23,675 nucleotides of DNA from an uncultured Eubacteriales bacterium. Lineage in GTDB: Bacteria > Bacillota > Clostridia > Christensenellales > UBA1242. Made by a program: the position numbers and the translations under genes. The DNA is taken from the NCBI GenBank assembly GCA_948512295.1, contig CAOQRA010000015.1, positions 1 to 23,675 on the forward strand, read 5' to 3'. Positions 1 to 6,790 of the stretch are shown in pieces. Within the stretch, counting starts at the first letter, position 1, and each line of letters begins with the position of its first letter. Below the pieces are notes generated by a model. That model saw nothing but the letters and a program-made list of their open reading frames with translations. It did not search any database and was not told where the DNA came from.

Positions 1-1
1 A

Positions 2-160
2 ATCTTTCCCAGTAATATGAGAATACATATGCCGCGGCTGAACGTGATAGGAGGTATTCCTTTTACACTTAATGTGCAGGAGCTGGGAATTATTGAACAG
101 GAAAAGAATGCATCGACTACGATGGATCAGACAGAGGACTTGCTGCAGCATCTTTTTTAA
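2..160 (+). other. Unidentified reading frame entering from the left edge
   Basis: An open frame enters from the window edge and ends at TAA 158-160. Its readable part contains the segments MPRLNVIGGIPFTLNV and ELGIIEQEKNAS. I do not recognise the family. Codon choice (CAG, CTG, GAG, ACG) differs from the CAA/CTT/GAA-rich housekeeping genes to the right. The stop and last few codons lie inside sequence that reads, in another frame, as the C-terminal part of HemW. The true foreign portion therefore probably ends near base 135 and the terminal residues are accidental. It could be the tail of a mobile-element gene or an assembly join. Confidence 0.3.
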
Positions 161-453
161 ACACAAAACGCATTACGAACGCATGTACATTTGATGGCTA
201 TTATTCAGGGCAAAAACAAGTGGAAACTTTAACAAATGAAAATCAAATTTTAGAAAAAATTATGTTAGGGCTTCGTTGCAAGCTGGGTTTTAGCATAAAA
301 GAAGTGCAAAAGCTAGGCTACAACATATCGCAAAATGATAATTTTAAAGAATACATCAAAAAAGGTATTTTGCTTGACAATGGCGACTGTATAACTTTAA
401 ATTTTGACTATTATGGGGTAAACAATTATATAATCACCTCTATTCTCAGGTAA
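136..453 (+). pseudogene. hemW: HemW-like radical SAM protein, C-terminal fragment only
   Basis: From about base 136, frame 1 reads GLAAASFLNTKRITN, then a Q-V-E-T-L-T-N-E segment, then ILEKIMLGLR and a winged-helix-like tail ending at TAA 451-453. This matches the known HemW pattern (a glycine/Ala-Ser-Phe-Leu-Asn turn, K-R-x-T-N, then E-x-I-M-L-G-L-R). HemW is a heme-trafficking relative of oxygen-independent coproporphyrinogen oxidase. The radical SAM core is absent: frame 1 has a TGA at 94-96 and unrelated sequence upstream. A GTG at 220 could start a 77-residue product, but it has no clear ribosome binding site and would be only the tail. Either a real truncation or a contig-edge join. 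Family match fairly sure, functional status not. Confidence 0.65.
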
Positions 454-485
454 AATTAAAAATTTATGTTATTTTATTTGCTAAA

Positions 486-515
486 TTTACAAAAATAATA
501 TAAAATATCTATATA
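486..515 (+). promoter_or_regulatory. Possible promoter of the secreted GLUG-like protein
   Basis: TTTACA (486-491), an 18-base gap, then TATATA (510-515), 28 bases before the ATG at 543. The region is so AT-rich that other -10 choices exist. The downstream ribosome binding site AGAGGA (531-536) is clear. Confidence 0.35.
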
Positions 516-542
516 AAAACTTAATAAAAAAGAGGATAAAAA

Positions 543-1787
543 ATGAAAAGAAAAATCACCTCAATAATTGTAGCGTTTGTTCTCCTCCTGTCAAGTGGAA
601 TTGCTTTACTTGCGGGGGGGGGGATTTTTGGCTTTGCCAAAAATAATTCGACTTTAAATTCAACTAACACTTGGAATGATAATGATATAGGGCTTTGGAC
701 GCAGCACGCATCCACGTCTTTGCAAGGAAGCGGTACAAAAGACTATCCATACCTCGTGCAAAGCGGGGCAGACCTTGCGTACATTGCAAAAAAGGCGAAT
801 GACAACGATGAAGCTTTCAACGGTGTGTATTTTAAGCAGACTTGTGACATCGACCTTGCAGGTAATATATGGGTGCCAATTAGTGATGAATGGGGAGTGT
901 TTTTTGCAGGGCATTATGATGGCGGTAATTATTCCATTTTAAATCTATTTCAAAAGGACAGCACCTTTGGAGGACTCTTTGGTATTTGTGGCAATGGTTC
1001 CTTTTCCAATATTCATATCAAAAACTCAATCATACATTATGCGTCCTATGCAGGAGGACTTGCTTATTATACAACCAATTATACTATTTCTAATTGTACT
1101 ACGGATATCTATTTTACAAATTGTGGACAAGTGGCAGGCTTAGTTCTTTCCGCAAGTGCTACAACTTTTACTGATTGTATAAATTATGGAACCATTGAAG
1201 CAAACAAGACTTCCTTAGATGAACGTTTTGTTGGTGGTATTTTAGGTGGAGGTGGAGTTTGCACAATTAATTCATGCAAGAATGAGGGCAAAATTTTGGC
1301 AGAGAATGCTTCCTATGTCGGTGGTATAATAGGTTGTGGATATAACGATACTGTAATAAATTGCGTACAAAATGGCACTATTTTTGTTCATCAAATGGAG
1401 GCAGACAGCCCAGTTGGGGTGTTTATAGGCTCGTCGCATGAGTACGGTGGTTACACGACTTCTTATGTCAAAAATTGTGCAGGCTATGGTACAATAATAG
1501 TTGCAGATTACAAGCCGACCTTAACACAAGATATACAATTTGAAAATTGTTTTTTCATAGGACATCATTCTTTTGGCAAAGATGGTGTGTTTGTCGGGGC
1601 AAGTAATATAAGTTCTTGCTACGTTGTAGACGGAAACAACAAATATTATTCTTCAGGTGATTTTTCAGATTTCCGAATAGTTGCCAATTTCAATGGTGGC
1701 CGACCTATTCAAACAAGTTTATTTCATATCGCAAGTTCGGGAGAAAAGGTGGATTTAAGCCATTTTAATGGCTGGAATAAATTATAA
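543..1787 (+). CDS. Secreted GLUG-motif / beta-helix-like surface protein
   Basis: 414 residues. An N-terminal signal peptide (MKRK, then a hydrophobic stretch at residues 8-30) is followed by a Ser/Thr/Asn-rich spacer. Residues 62-110 carry the pattern common to secreted GLUG-type proteins: GSGTKDYPYLV, DLAYIA, YFKQTCDIDLAG. Next comes a G-H-Y-D-G-G-N-Y-S-I-L-N-L segment (about 123-135). From about 140 to 300 there are imperfect repeats of the form N/D-C-x-N-x-G-x-I...V-G-G-I-x-G, expected for stacked beta-helix turns. No LPXTG or C-terminal membrane anchor is visible, so it is probably released or held non-covalently. The start ATG 543 has AGAGGA upstream. A run of ten G codes residues 24-27 inside the signal peptide. 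It stands alone between a likely promoter and a strong terminator. Adhesin or surface-decoration role is inference; substrate unknown. Confidence 0.75.
   Translation: MKRKITSIIVAFVLLLSSGIALLAGGGIFGFAKNNSTLNSTNTWNDNDIGLWTQHASTSLQGSGTKDYPYLVQSGADLAYIAKKANDNDEAFNGVYFKQTCDIDLAGNIWVPISDEWGVFFAGHYDGGNYSILNLFQKDSTFGGLFGICGNGSFSNIHIKNSIIHYASYAGGLAYYTTNYTISNCTTDIYFTNCGQVAGLVLSASATTFTDCINYGTIEANKTSLDERFVGGILGGGGVCTINSCKNEGKILAENASYVGGIIGCGYNDTVINCVQNGTIFVHQMEADSPVGVFIGSSHEYGGYTTSYVKNCAGYGTIIVADYKPTLTQDIQFENCFFIGHHSFGKDGVFVGASNISSCYVVDGNNKYYSSGDFSDFRIVANFNGGRPIQTSLFHIASSGEKVDLSHFNGWNKL
614..623 (+). repeat. Homopolymeric G10 tract inside coding sequence
   Basis: Ten consecutive G in codons 24-27 of the secreted protein, in an otherwise AT-rich region. 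In the given sequence the frame is open. With nine G the frame meets TAA (CTT TAA) within about a dozen codons; with eleven it meets TAA (AAA TAA) sooner. Length change by one base would thus switch the protein off. Confidence 0.9.
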
Positions 1788-1798
1788 TGTATAAAATG

Positions 1799-1842
1799 TC
1801 GCAAATTGTTACTCAAAATTTGCGATATTTTTTATTTTTTTT
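1799..1842 (+). terminator. Rho-independent terminator after the surface protein
   Basis: Nine-base perfect stem TCGCAAATT (1799-1807) and AATTTGCGA (1817-1825) with a nine-base loop, followed by a T-rich tail to 1842. Confidence 0.85.
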
Positions 1843-1852
1843 GAAAAAATAG

Positions 1853-1881
1853 TTGATTTTATAAAAGCTATATGTTATACT
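1853..1881 (+). promoter_or_regulatory. Promoter of the ylxM-ffh operon (extended -10)
   Basis: TTGATT (1853-1858), 17-base spacer, TATACT (1876-1881) preceded by TG plus one base. Predicted start near 1888, at the head of a small 7-bp hairpin (TGTAAAG 1887-1893 with CTTTACA 1902-1908) just before the AGAGG ribosome binding site of ylxM. Confidence 0.8.
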
Positions 1882-1918
1882 ACGCATGTAAAGTATTTTG
1901 GCTTTACAAAGAGGTATA

Positions 1919-2179
1919 ATGAAATTAGAAGAAAACATGAGGCTTAATAAATTGTACGACGCTTACGGAGCGCTTTTATCTGATGCTCAAAAAGAGGTGA
2001 TTGAAGCTTATCTTTTTGATGACCTCACTGGCAGCGAGATTGCTGAAAATAAATGCGTTTCTCGTCAAGCAGTCAAAGACGCTTTATCAAAAGCCACTAA
2101 AAAGCTTGAAGAGTATGATAAAAAGTTGAATTTTATTGCAAAATATGAAGCTTTGAAAAATGGCAAGGGAGGCAATTAA
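1919..2179 (+). CDS. ylxM: YlxM / p13-like DNA-binding protein, SRP-associated
   Basis: 86 residues. Small helix-turn-helix protein with the family hallmark V-S-R-Q-A-V-K-D (residues 50-57), resembling sigma region 4. YlxM proteins are encoded next to ffh in many Gram-positives, and in streptococci they modulate SRP pathway function. I chose ATG 1919, which follows AGAGG at 1910-1914. An upstream in-frame TTG at 1898 lies inside the leader hairpin and is poorly placed. The stop TAA overlaps the ffh ATG by one base, so translation is coupled. Slightly shorter than the usual ~105-110 residues. Confident by motif and context. Confidence 0.88.
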   Translation: MKLEENMRLNKLYDAYGALLSDAQKEVIEAYLFDDLTGSEIAENKCVSRQAVKDALSKATKKLEEYDKKLNFIAKYEALKNGKGGN

Positions 2180-3498
2180 TGGCACTATTTTCCTCTTTGT
2201 CAGAAAAGTTTAATCATATATTTTCTAAGCTTACTAAACGTGGAAAGCTAACCGAGCTTGAAATAAAAGAGGCTATGCGCGAGGTGCGTATTGCACTGCT
2301 CGAGGCCGATGTAAACTATATGGTGGCAAAGGATTTTGTTAAATCGGTTTCTGAAAAAGCCGTCGGGGATGACGTTTTAAAAAGTCTTACTCCTGCGCAG
2401 CAAGTAATAAAAATTGTTAGAGATGAGCTTACTGCATTAATGACTTCGCAAAATCAAAAACTTGGGGTGTCACCCAGCCCGCCAACCATCATTATGATGT
2501 GCGGACTTCAAGGCGCTGGCAAGACGACCATGTGTGCAAAGCTTGGGGCTCATCTTAAAAAAAGTGGTAAAAAGCCACTTCTCGTTGCTTGCGATATTTA
2601 TCGCCCAGCAGCAATTAATCAGCTTCAAGTGGTTGGCAAGCAAGCCAATTGCGAAGTTTTCGAGCGCGGCTCTCAAAACCCAGTAAAGACGGCTAAAGAA
2701 GCTTTAGACCATGCTAAACGTCAAGGCTTTGACACCATTATAATTGATACCGCTGGTAGGCTTCATATAAATGCCGAGCTTATGGACGAACTTAAAAATA
2801 TTAAGAAAGAGCTATCGCCTACAGAAATCCTTTTAGTGGTTGACGCCATGACTGGACAGGATGCTGTAACTGTGGCAGAAAGCTTTAATCGCGACCTTGA
2901 CATTTCTGGTGTTATACTTACCAAGTTGGATGGCGATACTCGTGGTGGTGCGGCACTATCTATTAAAGCTATCACACAAAAACCTATCAAGTTTACTGGC
3001 GTGGGCGAAAAGATTGGCGATATTGAACCTTTCTATCCAGACCGAATTGCATCACGCATTCTTGGCATGGGGGATGTCTTAACTTTAATTGAAAAGGCGC
3101 AAGAAGCTGTAAGTGAAGAAGAAGCTAAAGCTATGGAAAAGAAATTCCGTGAAAACAGTTTTACTTTTGAAGACTATCTTACTCAAATCGAAAGCATGAA
3201 AAAAATGGGCTCAATTAAGGATATTTTGGGTATGATTCCTGGAGTTGGCAGTAAGTTGAAAAATCTTGATATTGATGAAAGCCAAATGGCTGTCAATAAA
3301 GCGATTATTCAATCTATGACGCCAGCTGAAAGACGCAATCCTGATATTATTAAGGCTAGCAGGCGTCAACGCATTGCCAAAGGCAGCGGAACTTCAGTTC
3401 AAGAGGTCAACCAACTCCTTAAGCAGTTTGAGCAGTCCAAAGAGATGATGAAACAGCTTAAAAGTGGCAAGGGCTTGAAAGGCCTAGGGCTGAGATAG
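2179..3498 (+). CDS. ffh: Signal recognition particle GTPase Ffh (SRP54)
   Basis: 439 residues, normal length. An N-domain four-helix bundle (about 1-95) is followed by the G domain: P-loop GLQGAGKTT (109-117), DTAGRL (190-195), TKLDGD (248-253), GVGEKIGDIEPF (274-285). A methionine-rich M domain starts near 305 and carries SRRQRIAKGSG (394-404), the SRP RNA-binding helix. It binds signal peptides of nascent proteins with the SRP RNA and delivers ribosomes to FtsY at the membrane. GGGAGG lies just before the start, which overlaps the ylxM stop. No SRP RNA gene is visible in the window. Confidence 0.98.
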   Translation: MALFSSLSEKFNHIFSKLTKRGKLTELEIKEAMREVRIALLEADVNYMVAKDFVKSVSEKAVGDDVLKSLTPAQQVIKIVRDELTALMTSQNQKLGVSPSPPTIIMMCGLQGAGKTTMCAKLGAHLKKSGKKPLLVACDIYRPAAINQLQVVGKQANCEVFERGSQNPVKTAKEALDHAKRQGFDTIIIDTAGRLHINAELMDELKNIKKELSPTEILLVVDAMTGQDAVTVAESFNRDLDISGVILTKLDGDTRGGAALSIKAITQKPIKFTGVGEKIGDIEPFYPDRIASRILGMGDVLTLIEKAQEAVSEEEAKAMEKKFRENSFTFEDYLTQIESMKKMGSIKDILGMIPGVGSKLKNLDIDESQMAVNKAIIQSMTPAERRNPDIIKASRRQRIAKGSGTSVQEVNQLLKQFEQSKEMMKQLKSGKGLKGLGLR

Positions 3499-3584
3499 AA
3501 TTATCAAAGTCCAGTTTTATTAGTTATCTACGTGTTTTTTAAATGCGAAAGATATATACAAAATTTATAAAAGGAGATAATACA

Positions 3585-3830
3585 ATGGCAGTTAAAATCA
3601 GACTTACAAGAATGGGCGCTAAAAAAGCACCTTTTTATAGAGTAGTAGTTGCTGATTCACGCTCTCCAAGAGATGGTAAAGTTATCGACACTATCGGAAC
3701 TTATAACCCTCTTACAGAACCTGCGCAAATTAACATTGACACTGCAAAAGCAGAGAAATGGCTTAAAAATGGCGCTGTAGCTACTGAAACAGCAAAACAA
3801 TTGCTTGTTAAATCAGGCGTGATTAAGTAA
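3585..3830 (+). CDS. rpsP: 30S ribosomal protein S16
   Basis: 81 residues, full length. The N-terminus MAVKIRLTRMGAKKAPFYR and the internal SRSPRDGKVIDTIGTYNP are diagnostic of bS16, an early 16S rRNA assembly protein. ATG 3585 is preceded by AAGGAG (3571-3576). An upstream in-frame ATG at 3543 would add 14 residues not found in the family and lacks a ribosome binding site. It lies 86 bases after ffh without an obvious terminator, so it is probably co-transcribed. Confidence 0.98.
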   Translation: MAVKIRLTRMGAKKAPFYRVVVADSRSPRDGKVIDTIGTYNPLTEPAQINIDTAKAEKWLKNGAVATETAKQLLVKSGVIK

Positions 3831-3894
3831 GCGGCTTAACCGTAATTTGGCGCATTATGCGCTAAAACTATAAATTAATAAAAGGAAAAGAAAA

Positions 3895-4125
3895 ATGAAA
3901 GAATTAGTAGAATACATCGTAAGAAGTCTTGTTGAAAATCAAGATGCAGTTGTCGTAACTGAAACCGAAGGCGAGGAAGAAACTGTTATTAATGTTAAAG
4001 TTGCAGAATCCGACATGGGTAGAGTTATCGGCAAAGGTGGTAATGTGGCTTCAAGCATTCGTACAATTATCAAATCATTGTCCGCTCGTGCTAACAAAAA
4101 AGTATTTGTTAAATTTGGTGAATAA
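3895..4125 (+). CDS. khpA: KH-domain RNA-binding protein KhpA (YlqC)
   Basis: 76 residues, a single KH domain with GRVIGKGG (42-49), the RNA-contacting loop, followed by a helix (SSIRTIIKSL). In Firmicutes KhpA pairs with KhpB/Jag to bind RNA and influence cell elongation and division; khpB is not in this window. The start ATG 3895 follows AAAAGGAAAAG. The stop directly abuts the rimM GTG. Position between rpsP and rimM is the usual Firmicute arrangement. Confidence 0.95.
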   Translation: MKELVEYIVRSLVENQDAVVVTETEGEEETVINVKVAESDMGRVIGKGGNVASSIRTIIKSLSARANKKVFVKFGE

Positions 4126-4611
4126 GTGATTGAGGTCGCTAAAATCGTAAAACCGCAAGGAATTAAAGGAGAGGTTAAATGTCAACCTCTTACTAATATC
4201 CTTGCTGTTTTTAAAACTATCAAAGTTTGTTATATTGACGGAAAAATGGTTAAAGTTTTACATGCCTCTGTTCGTCAAGATTTTTTGTATCTGACTATAG
4301 AAAATGTGACAACTCGCAATGATGCGGAAGCTTTGCGAGGGAAACTTATCTGCTTGCCAAAGGAAGAGCTTTTGGCTGCAAAAAATGAGGAAGAATTTCT
4401 GATTGATGATCTTATAGGCATGGTACTTTATGACACTGAGGGAAAACTTGTGGGGCAGATTAAAGATGTCGTTGACTATGGCTGTGGTGATATTTTAGTC
4501 ATTGATTGTAATGGTCGCACAAAGGAGGCTCCATATCTTGCCAGTGTGTTTTTAACTCAAGGCGACAAATTAGTTGTCAAGCGTAAAGCTTTTAATGAGG
4601 TGGCAATATGA
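4126..4611 (+). CDS. rimM: 16S rRNA processing protein RimM
   Basis: 161 residues with a GTG start immediately after the khpA stop. The N-terminal domain opens with VAKIVKPQGIKGEVK, the family signature, and continues to about residue 85. The C-terminal PRC-barrel begins near FLIDDLIGMVLYD (about 89) and ends near LVVKRKAF. RimM binds S19 and the 30S head during assembly. There is only a weak purine stretch (TTGGTGAA) before the GTG, so translation is probably coupled to khpA. It overlaps trmD by four bases (ATGA). Confidence 0.94.
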   Translation: MIEVAKIVKPQGIKGEVKCQPLTNILAVFKTIKVCYIDGKMVKVLHASVRQDFLYLTIENVTTRNDAEALRGKLICLPKEELLAAKNEEEFLIDDLIGMVLYDTEGKLVGQIKDVVDYGCGDILVIDCNGRTKEAPYLASVFLTQGDKLVVKRKAFNEVAI

Positions 4612-5270
4612 AAATTGACATATTGACACTTTTCCCAGAGGCGTTTTCCGCGCTTAATTCGTCAATTCTTAAAAGAGCTCAAGAGAGCGGGAAACTAGAA
4701 ATAAAAATTTCAAATATTCGTGACTTTTCTAAGGATAAACACTCAAAATGCGATGATGAGCCTTATGGCGGTGGTGCGGGTATGCTTATGACGTGTCAAC
4801 CGATTTATGACGCAGTTAAAGCTGTTAAAAAGCGAAATAGCCACATCGTTTTTGCAAGCCCTAGCGGTCAAAAATTGTCGCCGGAGATTGCGAAGAGGCT
4901 TTCATGTGAAAAGCATTTGATTTTTATTTGTGGTCACTATGAGGGCGTTGACGAGCGCGTACTGCAGCTTTTAAAGCCAGAAGAAATATCTATTGGCGAC
5001 TATGTGCTGACAGGTGGTGAAATTCCAACCATGGTGATTGTCGATTGTCTGTCGCGCTTTGTAGACGGCGTCATCACAGCGGAGAGTTTGACAGAAGAAA
5101 GCTTTTCCTCCGGAAGCCTTGAATATCCGCAGTACACACGTCCGCAAAAGTTTAAAGGCTTAAGCGTACCTGAAGTTTTGCGCTCCGGCAATCACGCCGA
5201 AATTGCCAAATGGCGAAAAGCGCAAAGCGAGAAAAGAACGCGGGAGCGAAGAGCAGAATTATTAAAATAA
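4608..5270 (+). CDS. trmD: tRNA (guanine-37-N1)-methyltransferase TrmD
   Basis: 220 residues, slightly shorter than the usual ~240. Knotted SPOUT fold signatures: DDEPYGGGAGM (49-59), GHYEGVDERV (109-118), SIGDYVLTGGE (128-138) and LEYPQYTRP (171-179). It methylates G37 of tRNAs reading CNN/CCN codons with S-adenosylmethionine, preventing +1 frameshifting. The ATG overlaps the rimM stop. It is the last gene of this operon and is followed within one base by a terminator. In most Firmicutes rplS follows; here it does not. Confidence 0.97.
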   Translation: MKIDILTLFPEAFSALNSSILKRAQESGKLEIKISNIRDFSKDKHSKCDDEPYGGGAGMLMTCQPIYDAVKAVKKRNSHIVFASPSGQKLSPEIAKRLSCEKHLIFICGHYEGVDERVLQLLKPEEISIGDYVLTGGEIPTMVIVDCLSRFVDGVITAESLTEESFSSGSLEYPQYTRPQKFKGLSVPEVLRSGNHAEIAKWRKAQSEKRTRERRAELLK

Positions 5271-5296
5271 AACGACTTACTATAGTCGTTTTTTTG
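5271..5296 (+). terminator. Terminator of the ylxM-trmD operon
   Basis: AACGACT (5271-5277), loop TACTAT, AGTCGTT (5284-5290), then T to 5295. It sits directly behind the trmD stop. Confidence 0.85.
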
Positions 5297-5322
5297 TCTT
5301 CTTCTCGAGGCTCTCGGGGGTT

Positions 5323-5348
5323 CCCATCAATGCTTTAGCATTTATGGG
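5323..5348. repeat. Small near-perfect hairpin repeat
   Basis: CCCATCAATGCT (5323-5334), two-base centre, AGCATTTATGGG (5337-5348): 12-bp palindrome with one mismatch and no T tract after it, so not a classical terminator. Probably one end of the adjacent repeat element. Confidence 0.7.
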
Positions 5349-5355
5349 GTGAGTA

Positions 5356-5500
5356 GCCGAAGAATTTTTTAGACACAACTATTGTTTTCAGTAACCAGAA
5401 AAGATCCTTCGGCTCGCTCGCATTTGCTCGCGGCTCAGGATGACAAACTCAGAGCCTGTCATTCTGAGGACAACGGACGAAGAATCTTTTAGACTAAACT
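5356..5500. repeat. MITE/REP-like inverted repeat with a direct-repeated end
   Basis: The outer arms AAAAGATCCTTCG (5399-5411) and CGAAGAATCTTTT (5478-5490) pair over 13 bases with one G-T. The inner arms TCAGGATGACA (5435-5445) and TGTCATTCTGA (5457-5467) pair over 11 with one G-T. The right end (5476-5500) also occurs as a direct copy at 5356-5380, 21 of 25 bases the same. The core TGTCATTCTGAGG...CGAAGAATCTTTT resembles small dispersed repeats I know from many intergenic regions of gut bacteria. No coding capacity; probably a non-autonomous element or its remains. Confidence 0.75.
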
Positions 5501-5588
5501 AGCACACATATTCTACTAAAAAGATGTTAACATGACATGCTCGGGATATTTATCTTTATGGTAACAAACTTTTAAACTGGAAATATTT

Positions 5589-5617
5589 TTGACTTTTTAT
5601 TTGTTTTATAATATAAT
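5589..5617 (+). promoter_or_regulatory. Promoter of rbgA-yraN, ending at the start codon
   Basis: TTGACT (5589-5594), 17-base spacer, perfect TATAAT (5612-5617). The expected transcription start, about seven bases on, falls on or next to the rbgA ATG at 5624. Confidence 0.8.
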
Positions 5618-5623
5618 CATAAT

Positions 5624-6436
5624 ATGAAAATCAACTGGTTTCCTGGGCATATGAAAAAGGCACTTGCCCAGATGCAAAAAGAGCTTTCTAAAGTGGACGT
5701 GATTATCTATGTTTTAGATGCACGTGTACCACTTGCTTCTATCAATCCAAGCCTTAATCGTATAGCCGCTGGCAAAAGTATTTTGTATGTTTTCAATAAA
5801 ATAGACCTTGCTGACGAAAAGAGAATTAAAGAAATTGCGCCGCGTTTTAAAAGTGAAAATAGTGATTATATAATTTTAAACAGTACGCTTAGCGGCGGGG
5901 GCAATCAAATCAAAAATAAACTCAACTTTTTAGCAAAAGCCAAGATTGAAAAGTATGCAAAAAAAGGAGTTAAAACTACAATTCGCGCTATGGTCATCGG
6001 TGTGCCAAACTCTGGCAAAAGTACGCTTGTAAATAATCTTTGCGGCAAAGCAAAGGCAGTGACAGGAAATCGTGCGGGCGTGACAAAAGCCAATCAGTGG
6101 CTCAATATAGGTGGTTGTGTGGAGTTATGTGACACACCTGGTACGCTTTATCCAAATCTTGCCGACCAAAAAGTGGCAAGGCACCTTGCATACGTGGGAA
6201 GCATTAAAGACGAGGTCGTAGACAGTGTGGAACTTGCGGAGGAACTTCTATTTGAATTAAAAGAAAAACATCAAGATAAAGTTAATACACGCTATGGTCA
6301 AGTGCAAAATTTGGAGGATATTGCCAAAGCTCGAGGGTTTAAACTTGGCGGAGGCGAGTGGGATATTGATCGCGCGGCACTTGCGCTAGTTGACGATTTT
6401 CGTAAAGGTCGCATTGGGAAAATTACATTTGAATAG
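5624..6436 (+). CDS. rbgA: Ribosome biogenesis GTPase RbgA (YlqF)
   Basis: 270 residues. Circularly permuted GTPase: the G4 motif NKID (58-61) precedes the P-loop GVPNSGKST (126-134), G2 region NRAGVT (149-154) and G3 DTPG (170-173). The N-terminus INWFPGHMKKA is diagnostic. RbgA acts in late 50S assembly. There is no ribosome binding site before ATG 5624, and the promoter -10 ends six bases upstream, so the mRNA is probably leaderless. It lies downstream of trmD as in Bacillus, but rplS is missing between them, and rnhB does not follow. The family is certain; the start is supported by the conserved N-terminus. Confidence 0.97.
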   Translation: MKINWFPGHMKKALAQMQKELSKVDVIIYVLDARVPLASINPSLNRIAAGKSILYVFNKIDLADEKRIKEIAPRFKSENSDYIILNSTLSGGGNQIKNKLNFLAKAKIEKYAKKGVKTTIRAMVIGVPNSGKSTLVNNLCGKAKAVTGNRAGVTKANQWLNIGGCVELCDTPGTLYPNLADQKVARHLAYVGSIKDEVVDSVELAEELLFELKEKHQDKVNTRYGQVQNLEDIAKARGFKLGGGEWDIDRAALALVDDFRKGRIGKITFE

Positions 6437-6445
6437 TGAGAGATT

Positions 6446-6790
6446 ATGAAGTTATTTAATAGAGCCAAAGGTGTAAGCGGCGAAATGCTTGCCATCAAGT
6501 ATTTAAAGAAAAATAAGTACAAAATACTTGAACAAAATTATAAAAATAAAATAGGCGAAATTGACATTATTGCAAGCCAAAAAGATACACTTATATTTAT
6601 TGAGGTTAAAGCGCGCACGTATAAAGACTTTGGTAGTCCTTGTGAGGCGGTAGACGTACGCAAACAAAACAAAATACGCCTTGTTGCGTCAGGATATTTA
6701 AAAGAAAAACGCTTGTTTGACACTCCAGTTCGTTTTGATGTCTTTGAAATTTTAGATGATAAAATTAACTATATCGAAAATGCATTTTGA
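6446..6790 (+). CDS. yraN: YraN / UPF0102 family nuclease-like protein
   Basis: 114 residues, usual length. It shows the family pattern: GEMLAIKYLKK, YKILEQNYKNKIGEIDII and FIEVKAR, then FGSP-EAV, a K-x-x-K-I-R helix and RFDV. The G-E-I-D...E-V-K arrangement is that of the restriction-endonuclease-like fold (E, D, ExK). Biological role in Gram-positives is unsettled. It starts nine bases after the rbgA stop with AGTGAGAG as a modest ribosome binding site, so it is co-transcribed. No terminator follows it in the 200 bases before the recJ promoter. Confidence 0.93.
   Translation: MKLFNRAKGVSGEMLAIKYLKKNKYKILEQNYKNKIGEIDIIASQKDTLIFIEVKARTYKDFGSPCEAVDVRKQNKIRLVASGYLKEKRLFDTPVRFDVFEILDDKINYIENAF

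Larger units (their letters stand above)
5297..5588. other. Gene-free repeat-rich spacer at the usual rplS position
   Basis: No frame here looks coding. The stretch is more GC-rich in places than its surroundings and is built of inverted and direct repeats (entered separately), followed by about 90 AT-rich bases leading into the rbgA promoter. I looked for rplS in all frames and did not see it. Confidence 0.75.

Noticed and set aside
220..453. Stand-alone 77-residue protein from GTG 220
   Set aside because: The frame continues upstream with HemW-like sequence and there is no ribosome binding site, so it is better read as a hemW remnant.
3850..3862. GCGC-ATTAT-GCGC palindrome between rpsP and khpA
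   Set aside because: Only a four-bp stem with no T tract; not enough for a terminator or a protein-binding site claim.
5323..5500. Possible CRISPR-like repeats
   Set aside because: Repeats are inverted and imperfect, with no regularly spaced identical units or spacers and no cas genes.
5297..5623. Hidden rplS or small gene in the spacer
   Set aside because: No frame shows L19 motifs or a start with a ribosome binding site; the DNA is repeat-structured.
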